A DNA stretch of 64,000 nt from Halisarca cf. caerulea (Eukaryota > Porifera > Demospongiae > Chondrillida > Halisarcidae). Positions 22,572 to 32,551 of the stretch are shown piece by piece. Made by a program: the position numbers and the translations under genes. Where the stretch lies: assembly GCA_963170055.1 (NCBI GenBank), contig CAUJGJ010000444.1, positions 7,481,618 through 7,545,617 of the forward strand, in the 5' to 3' direction. Numbering within the stretch: position 1 is the stretch's first letter; every line of letters starts with the position of its first letter. The notes beneath the pieces are model-generated. The model was not told the origin of the DNA and ran no database searches. It was given only the letters and a program-made list of their open reading frames with translations.

Positions 22572-23621
22572 TCAATTTGATTGCGGAAGTGAAGAACGGG
22601 GTGTAGGCTGTATTGAGGCAACAGATTCACCATCATGCTCAGAATCGGAGTCAGAATCTGACTCAGTAGTAGAGTCGATATCGGTGGAGCGAATGAAAGA
22701 GCCTTGTGAGGCCGTGCCGTGTAGTTTGTTATCAATGTAAAGTGATTGTGTTCTAATGCTCATTTTAATTGTACTTGCTGCAGTTCCTGAATCAATCAGA
22801 GCTCTTCGCTCTTTGAGCAGAACGGATTCTACTTTTCTTTCCCATGGCGAAAGCTGGGGTTTGATGGATACGCCGGGGATCTGAGAGAGGTTTTTCCTAT
22901 TTGCCAGGATTTTGGAGACGTCTAAGGCACGAGCAAATCTAAGTAGAATTGGTCGACGCTTACCCTCAGAATATCTGCCCAACCGTGTACAATCACAAAT
23001 GGGGTCGGTGGAAACTTCGTTGCTGATTTTCTTTACAGTTGTTGTACATTGAGATAGGTCATGTTCAAATCAAGCATTGCGGTTGGTCCCTTTAGAGCTT
23101 TCGGGTATTCCGTAGATGACGAGGTTGAATTTTTTGTCAATTACGTTTGTAGGTGAAAGGCTGTTACTTGTTATGGTTTGTGGTGTGCTGTTGGATAAGC
23201 TGGGATTTTGCCAAGAATTGCTGGGTTTTGTAGACTGGGCTGTGGCGGTTGCATAGGTTTTGGGGGTCGTGTTTGCCGGAGATTGTGCTTTCATGGTCTC
23301 AATTTCCTTCTTAAGAGATTCTATGCTGGATTTGAGGCTGGAGATTACAGTAGCGTTGGTTTCAATTTGTCATTGTGGGCAATAAAACTCGCCTTTTGAA
23401 TCAGTGACAATTCGGAAACGTACTCTGGAAAGACCCACGCAGTGCCTGTGAAGCCAACTTTGACATTTGCCATCGCAGAACACTGCATCATCTCCTACGT
23501 TTGTCTTAGAGCGCTCATTGATGTTTTCATCACATATGGTACATGCAGACATGGTACGGCTTACGTTGCTTTTGACCTTTTGAACTTTCTTTGTCCCTTT
23601 GACCTTTGCGCTCTCCGCCAT
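22572..23621 (-). pseudogene. LINE ORF1 protein with PHD finger and coiled coil
   Basis: ATG at 23621 (MAESAKVKGTKK). Residues about 28-83 form a PHD finger: CTICDENI...VFCDGKCQSWLHRHC...FYCPQ. A coiled-coil stretch follows (ISSLKSSIESLKKEIETMK), then NLVIYGIPES and a basic region with LLRFARALDVSKILANRKNL that resembles the LINE ORF1 RRM/C-terminal region. An acidic Ser tail ends at a TGA (22572). All 350 codons lie in one frame, interrupted only by TGA at 23370-23372 and 23070-23072. In CR1-type elements ORF1 binds element RNA. Confidence 0.7.
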
Positions 23622-23719
23622 CTTTTTTTTTATATATATACAGGTATATATACAGGTAATTATAGACATGCATGACATGCTACACAGCACACCATCCAGG
23701 GGCTATACATATCACTTAC

Positions 23720-24298
23720 ATTCCACAGAGTTGCAATACATTCTCCACTAGGTAGGACAGATCTTATAAATGGTGGTAGTAGCTCCAGTAGCTTTACACG
23801 ATCATTTCCTCGCAAAGTGTAAAATTTGGTCCCAGATGTGAAATGTAACTCTACAATGTTCGTTGATGTACTGCTGTAGTCTCTCCACACTAGATGGTGT
23901 TGATGGTTGGCAAATGTTTTGCTTCTTGTCCCAATCTATTGCATGTACAACATTGTTATGTATGAGGACATCAAAGATACGCAGCATGAGGTGTAGCTCA
24001 TCAGATATGATGTGGTCCAGCATGATCCTGATGAGAGAGTTGGCTTTGACTCCCAATTTCTTGGAGAGTGGTACCTTTGGTGGTAGCATGGTTGGCGAAT
24101 GTTTTGCTTCTTGTCCCAATCAGTTGCATGTACAACAATGTTGCGCATGTTGACATCAAAGATATACAGCATGAGGTGTAGCTCATCAGGTGTGACGTGG
24201 TCCAGCATGATCCTGATGAGAGGGGTGGCTTTGACTCCCAATTTCTTGGAGAGTGGTGCCTTTGGTGGTAGCATGGCACACTGGCACACCTCCTCCAA
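23720..24298 (-). pseudogene. Unclassified gene fragment (family Y) with internal tandem duplication
   Basis: The minus strand encodes KAPLSKKLGVKATPLIRIML, then DELHLMLYIFDV, then DWDKKQNI, and this block is repeated directly. The second copy leads to CRVTFHIWDQ and, after a frame change, to FYTLRGNDRVKLLELLPPFI ending at a good donor (TGGAAT/GTAAGT near 23721). A relative of the last part lies at 18265-18369. I recognise the pattern only as an uncharacterised metazoan transposon-like family. Confidence 0.4.
23911..24290. repeat. ~180-bp tandem direct duplication
   Basis: 23911-24090 and 24091-24285 align almost throughout (GTTTTGCTTCTTGTCCCAAT, AGCATGAGGTGTAGCTCATC, CAGCATGATCCTGATGAGAG), with roughly 10% divergence. 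Confidence 0.9.
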
Positions 24299-24309
24299 AG
24301 TCCTTGGCT

Positions 24310-24660
24310 TGTTTTGCTGAGCTGTATCCCATCTTCATGTTATATATAGGTGCATGCTTTCATTCAAAGCGGTGTTACCATATATTATATGTATACAAAC
24401 TGACCTGGCATCCTTATGTACATGGCACCACACACAAGAGTAGGTTGAGTTTGCAGCATTCAATCCAAGTACCATCAATAGAAACTAAAATAATGTACAT
24501 CGAAGCTATCACTACAGTTATACAATAGTATAAGCATGGCACTACAATGTGTATATTAGCTACGTAGAAGTGGAGCATGGAGTGATCTGTCAAGCATGCT
24601 GTCATGATTGAGAGCCGTAGATGAAATGAGCACAGACTGTGCTGCGAGCCACACAAGACT
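24310..24660. other. No gene assigned
   Basis: May contain the decayed 3' part of piggyBac copy PB2 but I could not align it by eye. Confidence 0.3.
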
Positions 24661-24662
24661 AG

Positions 24663-26500
24663 TCATGGAGTCTGGTGATAATGGTACAGTGGCTCCATCA
24701 TACGTTGCACCACTGTAGCTCCCAGCCCAGCTTCATCAAGGTTGGCACTTGCCCCCTGGTACACATCCATATTGTACACATATCCATTGGTGGTATCACA
24801 AGCACACCAGCACTTGTACCCCCATTTTATTGGTTTCTGTGGCATGTACTGGCGCATACTGCTTCGACCCTTGAAACGCATGTGGGACATGTCCATTAGC
24901 ACTTTAATGGCTTCCCAAAGTCAGCGAATTTACTGTTTACAAATTGTTTGATTTCTTCACAATATGTTGTAGAATGGCCAATCAGTGGTTCTAAAGCAGT
25001 ACAAACATATCTAAGGTACACATTGAGCTATTTTTCATCTGAGTTTCTTCCTCGATCGTTTGACTAATCGACGATTTACCAGGTAGTCGAGTTAGGCAGT
25101 TATTCGACGCGAGTAAATCAGAACATGGGGCTAGAGACACAGGATAAAGACTAGATTGTTTCTAATGAAAATATCTAACTTTCTACGGATGGGGGTTTTG
25201 TTTTCAGAAATAGTTTTAAAGATATTCAGCAAATACTCACAGCCTGAAAAAATATTTGTCAATAACTTCTCTGAAAACGAGTAGATCAAAACCCCCATCG
25301 GTGAAAAGTTGAAGCAGTCAATACTGATCACAATGAAACACTCGGAAGGTTCTTATGTGGCTCCACTGATTTCCTCGGCGACATGGCATTTTGCAAAAAA
25401 ATCTCTTTCACAAGGGCCTATTTTCACATGATAGTCATGTGATGAGGACTGTGACGTCATCGAACTCTTGGTACCGTTTGAAAGTGACGACTATTTTGAA
25501 GGTTGGAGAGCATGGCAAGGACTGATGCGTTGCAAGCGAAAACAATTCGGAGGAAATAGGCCATTATTTAAAGAAGGTGGATGACCGAAGAAAGTCTAAC
25601 GTCGGCGAATGAGAAAACTTTTAAGCGATTGAGTCATTCGGCGCCGAACGGCAATCTCGAAGAACAAAGTGCGTACAGTAGTCGTTGTTTAGGATAAATC
25701 TAAATATTAGAGTCTATTTTACTAACCTAAACATCTTAGAATATGATGCATCACTTTCTACAACATTCCTAACGCCTTGAACTTACCACTGACTGTAATA
25801 TTACACCTGATTTTGAAACTCCTGCAGTCCGCGATTGACCATACGCAAATACACTTTCTAGACACTGCTTCTCCTTGAATAAAGGCTTAAAAAGCACCAA
25901 ATGCACAATGAATTGCCATGCAACGCTATCGATCTAGCTTGCTCCTAAACAAAAATGTCATAGAATGTCACGCGTATGTCACATGATTCGAAGCCATCTT
26001 AGTGACGATTTCGCTGAAATTCCAGCTTGTTAGCACATTAGGGAGATTTTGGACATGTCCCACATGCGAAAGCACCATTGCTTCATCAACAGGTAACTGT
26101 TGGTGGGGTTGGTAAGCAGCCTGGCTATTTGCTCAGATCCTGTCAAGCAAAGGTCTCACTTTGTAGAGCTCGTCAATTCCTCCTGAGCCAGGCTGGGGCA
26201 TCCTGGTATTGTCACTTAGGTGCAAATGGCTAAGGATAGACCTGAACCTATTATGCCCCATTCCCTTAACAATACCAGGAGTGCCAATCCGTGGGTTAGT
26301 ACTCCAGTAGTCTCTAAGTGATGGTAGACGTACCAATCCCATTGCCATGTGTATCCCAAAAACTACCTTTACTTCCTCCTCACTTACGTCCATCCAGGTG
26401 GGTGTCCCTTTCTGCAAAGCATACAGATTTGTCTGCTCAGCTATGTATATACTTGAAAGTGTCTGCACCCCAGATTTGGCAGAGGAAGTCAGGGAGGGAA
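24663..26500 (-). pseudogene. piggyBac transposase copy PB2, split by an inverted-repeat element
   Basis: Upstream half, minus 26500-26071: IYIAEQTNLYALQKG, EEEVKVVFGIHMAMGLV, LPSLRDYWSTNP, GHNRFRSILSHLHLSDNTRM, LYKVRPLLDRI, a TGA, then ANSQAAYQP and VDEAMV. Downstream half, minus 24876-24663: FKGRSSMRQYMPQKPIKWGY, CWCACDTTNGYVYNMDVYQG. Together these give the piggyBac core through the first catalytic Asp (VDEAM) and the KWG block. The two halves are separated by element A (24877-26068). Removing A with one 2-bp target copy restores the expected spacing between VDEAMV and FKGRS. The C-terminal half is absent or unrecognisable. Confidence 0.8.
24877..26068. mobile_element. CATGTG-TIR element, full copy A (1192 bp, TSD AA)
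   Basis: Left TIR CGCATGTGGGACATGTCC (24877-24894) and right TIR GGACATGTCCCACATGCG (26051-26068) are perfect inverted repeats. AA flanks both sides (24875-24876, 26069-26070). The interior holds the palindrome CACATGATAGTCATGTGATG (25425-25444) and a central inverted pair CGGATGGGGGTTTTGTT (25185) / GATCAAAACCCCCATCGG (25286). No ORF longer than about 70 residues. It is inserted in piggyBac PB2. Confidence 0.9.
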
Positions 26501-26529
26501 CCAGGGGCATGGAAGGCCTTATAATAGAA

Positions 26530-26960
26530 GCGGAAGTGAGCTGCTATAAAGCTGAGGCACTGGAGGAGTGCATCACGATGTCTGATGACTCCTTGGAAGA
26601 GCCTTTTTCGAGGGCTGCCACTACTGACATATTGTCTATGTGGAAGTGCACCAGTTGACCTGACCAGTGCTTGCCCCAGAGCGTGCTGGCCAGTACTACT
26701 GGCACCAATTCCTTCACCATGATGGACACAGTGTCCCACTCTGGTGGCCACACTCCTTGGAGCCACAGAGTGCCCCAAATGGCTCCACAGCCGAAGCTAC
26801 CTGAGGCATTAGTGAAGATGTTGGCTGAGGCGGAGACTGAGCGGGACAATTGGACGAGAGAGACTCCGTTCCAATGCTCAGCAAAGCGATGCCACCAGGC
26901 GAGATCAGAGCGGGCTTCAAGGTTGAGACGGAGGAGGACTACAGCAGAGATGGGAGGGGG
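26530..26960 (-). pseudogene. DIRS-like RNase H fragment
   Basis: The minus strand is open through LEARSDLAWWHRFAEHWNGV, IFTNASGSFGCGAIWGTLWL, VSIMVKELVPVVLASTLWGK, FHIDNMSVVAALEKGSSKES. In a shifted frame CLSFIAAHFRFYYKAFHAPG follows. This is the RNase H-like region downstream of RT in DIRS-type elements (T/N-D/N-A-S-G-x-G-C-G and H-x-D-N motifs; the first acidic residue reads Asn). It abuts piggyBac PB2 near 26500. Confidence 0.7.
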
Positions 26961-27257
26961 TACCAGGGGCCCTCCCTATCAGGACTATGCCTGGGGGGAG
27001 GGGGTAGTGGTTCAGTTTCAGTGACTTGGCCATGCAGAGGGGGAAAGAAAGAAAAAAAGGGGAGTCTCCCGCAGGGTGGGGAAGGGGACCATGCTGGGAT
27101 AGGCTGTCCCCCGCCTTTTTTTTCTTTGAACGTGCATGGGGAGGGATAGGGACGGGTGGTGGGTTACTGAGGGGACCCTCGTAGAGGGGAGAGAGTAAAG
27201 TGTGCCACGGGGTAGGGCCTATACACATATGCACAGAAAAATAAAGGGAACAACCCC

Positions 27258-27489
27258 TTAATCGACATACCTTGTGGCTCTTGTACGACCGGGGACAGTG
27301 TCGGCATGGGCAAGCTGGAGGGGGGAGGGGGGCTGTGGAGCAGCCTGTTGTTGCTGTAAGGTTGCTACTTGCTGAGTGAGGGCGACCTCCACCTCCTGTT
27401 GGGTAAGAAGCTGGGCCCTGAGGTCCGCGAGGGCGGCGAGGATAGCAGGTGTATCCGGCTGGACACTAGTCGGGGGCAGTTCGGCCATT
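27258..27489 (-). pseudogene. Retroelement gag-like N-terminal fragment
   Basis: ATG at 27489 (MAELPPTSVQPDTPAILAAL) followed by a Gln-rich coiled coil (TQQEVEVALTQQVATLQQQQ) and a Pro-rich stretch. N-terminal coiled coils of this type are common in gag proteins. It lies upstream, on the same strand, of the DIRS RNase H fragment, so it may be the gag of that element with the RT deleted. Confidence 0.4.
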
Positions 27490-27632
27490 GCACGTTGAAC
27501 AGACTTGAAGCAAAACTCCAATAGGACGGGGAACGCTAGGGTGAGGTACAAACCATCGAGAATGAGCTGTCCGTACTGTGACTGGAAGCTATACTAAGGG
27601 GTAGAACAAAGGGGATGCCAGCGGCATGCGGT

Positions 27633-28209
27633 ACTAATGAAGAGAGCCACTCCATTCCCTATCATCAGCCTCAAACCTAAAAAATCATCTGGCACTGACC
27701 AAGTCAGTGCCATCTATGTACTTGAATAGTGTTCCCGACATTTCATCCCGACCTATATCTCAAATCACGACAGCCCTGTTGACCCAACCACAATCTATCA
27801 TCGATCGCTCAAACACTTTGATCATGCAGCCTTTAGGCGGGACCTCGACTCAGCCCCCTGGGGAATTCTTGATCTATTCGAAGACCCTTCGGACAAAACT
27901 GAAGCCTTCAACCTGCTCCTACTTGACATTATCAATCACCATGCCCCATCAACTAAAGTACGTAGTAATCAAGAAACATACGACTCCGTGGATTACACCA
28001 CAACTGAAAACAAAACAAAACAATGACACATCGGAATCGTCTACACCGAAAATTTTTAACATCCCATTCTGAAACTGATCGCCTTGTATCTTGCCAATTT
28101 CCAAACCAAGTGGTACACCAACAGAGACTAGCCAAAAAGCAGTATGTGACCAGCCTACTAATGAAGAGAGCCACTCCATCCCCTATCATCAGCCTCAAAC
28201 CTAAAAAAT
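27633..28209 (+). mobile_element. LINE fragment flanked by 50-bp direct repeats
   Basis: The plus strand reads RSLKHFDHAAFRRDLDSAPW, LFEDPSDKTEAFNLLLLDII, NHHAPSTKVRSNQ and, in another frame, QRLAKKQY. This is the linker between endonuclease and RT in CR1/Jockey-type LINEs. The segment is bracketed by near-identical 50-bp repeats (ATGAAGAGAGCCACTCCATT...) at 27633-27682 and 28160-28209. Confidence 0.6.
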
Positions 28210-28270
28210 CCCCTATCATCCCCTTTCTTTCAAAATCGCAGTGTAGAATTGTCAGCTTATATGTCAAAAA

Positions 28271-28590
28271 CAAGTAATTCGAGTTAAAAACTCGTGGGGG
28301 CTGCCGCCCCACACGCTCGAATTACTTGCAAAGCATTGGAGTGCAAGTGCACAGCTGAACATTCATTGAACATACTGTTTATTGTAACTGGACAATTGTT
28401 TTCAAAACAATTCCTGTAACTCATTCCTGTATAAATTCATACTTCTCTATTACTATTATATAAATTCTCTATTATAAGACATTTCTTCAAATCTATATTA
28501 TATATATATATACATATATATATCGGACGAGCGTTACACACCGGAAGTCCAAATGAAAACAATATAGGGGCTGCCTGTGGCAGCCCCTAA
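28271..28590 (+). repeat. (TA)n-containing short repeat, copy 3
   Basis: Same start, hairpins and end as the copy at 3461-3829, with a shorter (TA)n tract (28499-28521). Terminates in GGGGCTGCCTGTGGCAGCCCC (28567-28587) then TAA. A block including the internal TTGCCATATTTGGCAA palindrome is deleted relative to copies 1 and 4. Confidence 0.85.
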
Positions 28591-28666
28591 AAATGAAATT
28601 GCAAAATAATCCGCATAGTTCCATTCACATAATTAACAGTGTTCACATGCATGGAGTATCTACATG

Positions 28667-29550
28667 TTAAAAAACTATGCAAATTGTCCTTTGAGTCGGT
28701 GTATGTCTTTCAGCGGTGTCCTCAATTCGTACAGTCCCCCTTGTCCAATGTAGAGGGTGGGCTACTTCACTAGCGGGGACTTTGTCCCTTGTTCCCAGGA
28801 GCTCACTCCTGTAGAGCTGTTTTGCTTGGTCCACCCTCTGGAAGACACTGATGTACACTAGTCTCTGCAAGGGGTCCACCTTGTAGACCTTGCCCACAGA
28901 CACCAGGGGGTTATGCATGGTGGATCCAGGTAGCACTCGGGCCACAATGTCTCCCTTCTCTGGGAGCTCATCCTCCTCCTCCTCGTCGCCGTCTTTGCAT
29001 TCTCCCCCCACGGGGAGCTGGCAGCCTTTATCGTCATTTTTGGACGAAGTGGAGGGAACCCTAGGCTTCACTTGACTGGGGGCCTGGCTCTGCTGTGTCC
29101 AAGGTGTTGCCACCACTGCCCTCTAGCACTCCCTTCAGCAGGGAGTGGGTGTAGGAATGTCCTTGCCGTCGCTTGTCCAGTAGTGTACGCCTGTCATATT
29201 CTTTTCGCTGCTGCATGGTGGGAGGGGAAAATCAAGTGTGTGTGTATGTGTGTGTGTGTGTATGTGTGTGAGTGTGTTTGCTAATGTCCATGTATGTGCA
29301 TGCGTAGTGTTTACATGCATGCACATCACAGGCACTCACCGTCTCGCGGGTGTGTTTCATTGACGAGGCCAGTGACTCCTTGAGGGATTCGGACACATCC
29401 TGACTCCCCTCGTTAAATGTGTAAAATATGGAACGTAGTCGGGAAGGGCCTATTCGGTGGCCAGTGTGCTGTTCAAAAATTCCCTGTATGTAGGGGCCCC
29501 ACTTGTTTGGGTTAAAGGGTTGTCCTCTCTCAGTCTGCATGTGTAAAGAA
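28667..29550 (-). pseudogene. Tyrosine-recombinase (Crypton/YR-like) transposase C-terminal part
   Basis: Exon 1 (about 29550-29342): PNKWGPYIQGIFEQHTGHRI, GPSRLRSIFYTF (catalytic Arg), LASSMKHTRET (H-x-x-R), then donor GTGAGT. Exon 2 starts at 29210 after CATGCAG and reads QRKEYDRRTLLDKRRQGHS, giving the nucleophilic Tyr in EYDRR. After a frame change it continues into an acidic region and a KGDIVARVLPGSTMHNPLVS block that may be an SH3-like extension. R, HxxR and Y are all present, so this is the catalytic core of a tyrosine recombinase, as in Cryptons and similar marine-invertebrate elements. The N-terminal part is missing. Confidence 0.7.
29238..29282. repeat. (GT)n microsatellite in the YR intron
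   Basis: Alternating GTGTAT/GTGTGT tract. Confidence 0.9.
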
Positions 29551-29784
29551 GTGGGAATGCACATACTCACTCACACACACACACACACCGTGGATTACAC
29601 CACAGGCATGGAACACTACACTGAGTTTACAGAGAGCTTTTCTTAGCTTACCATATCAGTATCGTGTTTATTATTATAAGAAGCAATCTATTAATAATGC
29701 CACTGTTTTGTGTATCTAACCTCTTATCAATCCAAAGTTACCTTCTAAGAGGTATAAGAAGCCTTTTTTTCAAATTTGTTCACG

Positions 29785-29888
29785 CGCATGTGGGACATGT
29801 CCAATTCGCACTTTTATGGCTTCAGTGGTTACAAAATTTACCTTCGCTTTTTTGTATTATTTTTTTTTGACAAAATAGCACTATCTTC
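29785..29888. mobile_element. CATGTG-TIR element, truncated end F
   Basis: CGCATGTGGGACATGTCC at 29785, then CAATTCGCACTTTTATGGCT, nearly identical to the start of copy G (36783). It breaks off after about 104 bp at piggyBac PB3 sequence. Confidence 0.7.
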
Positions 29889-30535
29889 TTGGTGGATCAA
29901 ATGCATCAGCATTGCTTGTGGATTCTGAATCTGGATTCCCCATGGATATAGGGAGTACTAGTCATATGTCTACCGAGTGATTGCTCACAAATTATTCCTG
30001 TCTTGTCTTCATTTTCAACTGCAAATGTATCAATTACCATGTAAGAACAGTTGCCACTATAGCAGAGATCGAAATTGTGTTGCACCTATAGCTTCCGTTC
30101 CATTCATCATCGTCAAGATTTGCAGGTGCTTTAGACGAACCATCGTCATTGCGACCCGATTCTTCGAACAAGCTAACATTGCTATCAGTTACATCGAAAT
30201 CTCCACTGAAAAAGGCCAAGACTTCATCGCCAGTAAAGATTCTCTGAGATAAATCTGAACACTTCCCTAAGGACGCCATTTTGGTACAGTTTATATAGTC
30301 TAATTATGCAAGAATGTACGTGATTTTACGGCATTTTCCACGCTAAACACACCGGTCAACAATTCGAACTCCTCCTTCTTTATTAAACACTGATTGCAGG
30401 TACTTCCTCTATGGACGTGTAGCACGTATGATGGGCTTTATAGTCATACAAGAACAATGCCTGTGGCGTTTATGGAATGCGAGATAAACATTCGGAAAAA
30501 TTGTATCATTTCTGATACGCAGGAGGGTACGAGGG
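29889..30535 (-). pseudogene. piggyBac copy PB3, 5' end with right terminus
   Basis: ATG at 30279: MASLGKCSDLSQRIFTGDEV then LAFFSGDFDV and an acidic tail, like the start of PB1 (MASREDK...FYSTEEVLAYL). The right end GAGGGTACGAGGG (30523-30535) is followed by TTAA (30536-30539), the expected piggyBac terminus. The rest of the transposase and the left end are missing; the fragment meets the truncated element F at about 29888. Confidence 0.6.
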
Positions 30536-30539
30536 TTAA

Positions 30540-31540
30540 TACGTTTTGTCCTGTAAATGCTCATGGTTGATGCTTTCCTATATTATTTGTGTGTGACTAG
30601 TTGCCTGTTACCACTGTTACTGTGTCATAGGGCACATGTCGTCTGTGACCTGATCAAATATACATTTGTACGTATACTTGACTATCAAAATGGTACAATT
30701 TGCTGTAAACATGCTATAAATGGCAAATCAATAAGTTAATGCAAAGAGTAAACTCAGTCTGAAGGTATGAAGTTCTTGACAGATATAGTATTACACCCAG
30801 GCAGTCTTACAAAATGGCTAATTTTAAAGCAATATGAAATAATGTTAGAGTTTTGTTAAAGTGTTTTGGGTTGTGTGCATATAAAATATGAATGTCTTAA
30901 TGTGAGTTGAACTCAGGATTCCAAAGTTTTTTCAGTAGGATTCTCAGAGTCTGCACAGAAGTATGAAATGGCAAATAATTCCATTACATCTAGGCACACT
31001 TGCAACCTGCTTTACCTTCAGCACTCATTGTATTTTCTTCATGGTTGTTAACCTTTTTTACCTGATGTAGGGAATTATTGTACAATCATATTATTATTGT
31101 AACAGATCAGGTCCTGGATCACAATTACCCATTATGCGTGAAGATGTGCAATATGCTTGGTGATACGTTTGTCAGGCAATTACGCCTTGGCCCTAGTTAT
31201 TCAGTTATAAAATGTCCACTTGTATGGCCCCTAGCTAGGTACATATGTGATTTAGCATTATCCTAATGATAATATTATGAGCCATGTGACTGTTTGCAGA
31301 ATCTGATGAGGTCAAATGATTAGCATTGCATATTGTATTACAGTTGAACCTCTATAATCCGGCACTTAAGTGATCTAACATTCTTTCAACAGTCCTACCA
31401 TCTTTTGAAGTAAAATCACCAAGCAAAATATGAACACTGAAAGTTACTACAAGCACACTGTATATAGAATATAGAATGCATACATACTTCAACATTAAAT
31501 TTTGTTTCAATAAGACACATTGTTGCTCACAGAACGCCAG
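30540..31540. other. No gene seen
   Basis: AT-rich non-coding DNA, no recognised repeat. Confidence 0.5.
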
Positions 31541-31599
31541 ATTATAGAACCTTCATGCACTGTGTACATAGTATTGTGTAACACTTAGCATTAATTTTT

Positions 31600-31826
31600 T
31601 TCGTACTTACTAATTCTTGCAGTTCACTAGGCTGCAGGTGTAGGAAGGTGCTATCACTCCCCTTCCTACACCCATTCTTTCCTGTATGAAATCGGCAAAT
31701 TTGGGTGCCAAATTGGTTATTTTTGTCTGTGTGTATTACGTAGAAAATCACAGTAACTAGGACAAAATTTACTGAACTTGATTTGATGTGACTTACTTTT
31801 GGGCTTGTTTCCCTGACTGCTTTCAT
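31600..31826 (-). pseudogene. CCCH-like zinc-finger fragment, degenerate
   Basis: The minus strand reads ICRFHTGKNGCRKGSDSTFL then HLQPSEL. It resembles the fingers at 13421 and 36270, with C-x8-C and a terminal His, but the third Cys is replaced. A CAG/GAA-type exon edge is possible but not resolved. Confidence 0.35.
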
Positions 31827-31829
31827 AGA

Positions 31830-32550
31830 AATTGTTGTTTACTATAATGCTTTTGGGCATCCCAGCTATTTCTCAACATACTTATGGTTCAACTTTGTTA
31901 AACCCTTTTAAATATCCCATCTCTGGGATCCAAATCAGTGCTAAGTGTATATTGTTTAGCAGTTTTGTGGTGGAATTATTTTACATCTACATTCCTTTCA
32001 GTGTGCTATAGGTCAGCTGGCTTGCCTCCCCAAGGAAGGTGGCTAGCAATATCTGCCTATTGGGGTCTTTCATCACAGGGTGCTTGTGATATATGCATTG
32101 TCAGAAGTGTTCTGCCCCACTACTTATTGCAGTGTCATAAGTAACAGAGCTAAAGACACTCAGAGCCACTGGCCAACTAATCATAGAGGGGGGGGGGGGG
32201 TATTCTAGTCGGCTGGGCCCACTTACTCTTAGCCTGCCTTGGACACTGATTCTGGTAGTGGGAGTCCTCCATTCAGATAATATTAGCCATTGTACATTCA
32301 ACTCCCCTTACCCAGACACCCCATAACCGGGCACGTCTACTTGGTGACTTCCACTGTACATGGTGAGATCTCCCGTTGAGCAAGTTAAAGATGACATAGT
32401 CTAGTGTATAGAGTAGTTTTGCTATTCACAGAAGCAAAAAGCATGTGATAACATTGTAGAAGGTGAGGTGTTTTTCGGGGGTCATAGCTGTTTTGATGGT
32501 TATGAATCAGGTTTGTAGTGGCATCAAAGTCCTCATTTTATTTGCACTCT
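31830..32550. other. No gene seen; poly-G run
   Basis: Contains a poly-G run of about a dozen bases near 32188-32199. No ORF or element supported. Confidence 0.5.
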
Positions 32551-32551
32551 G

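Larger units (their letters stand above)
19095..23625 (-). mobile_element. CR1/L2-like non-LTR retrotransposon, near full length, decayed
   Basis: The minus strand carries ORF1 with a PHD finger (22572-23621), an apurinic-type endonuclease (about 21400-22571), reverse transcriptase (about 19784-21090) and a C-terminal domain to 19399. A 3' UTR and an (AAT)n tail at 19095-19132 follow. The layout is that of CR1/L2 elements. ORF1 has in-frame TGA at 23370 and 23070, the RT has frameshifts near 20940, 20690 and 19890, and a SINE-like insertion lies at 21101-21398. The 5' end sits at a poly-A/TA stretch near 23625. Confidence 0.85.

Noticed and set aside
22572..23621. Altered genetic code or selenocysteine at LINE UGA codons
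   Set aside because: CpG decay of CGA explains the pattern, and intact genes nearby (Harbinger) use normal codons with a TAG stop.
24877..26068. Host-gene palindromic enhancer explanation for the CATGTG palindromes
   Set aside because: Both ends, the length and the flanking duplications match at three other loci, so it is a mobile element.
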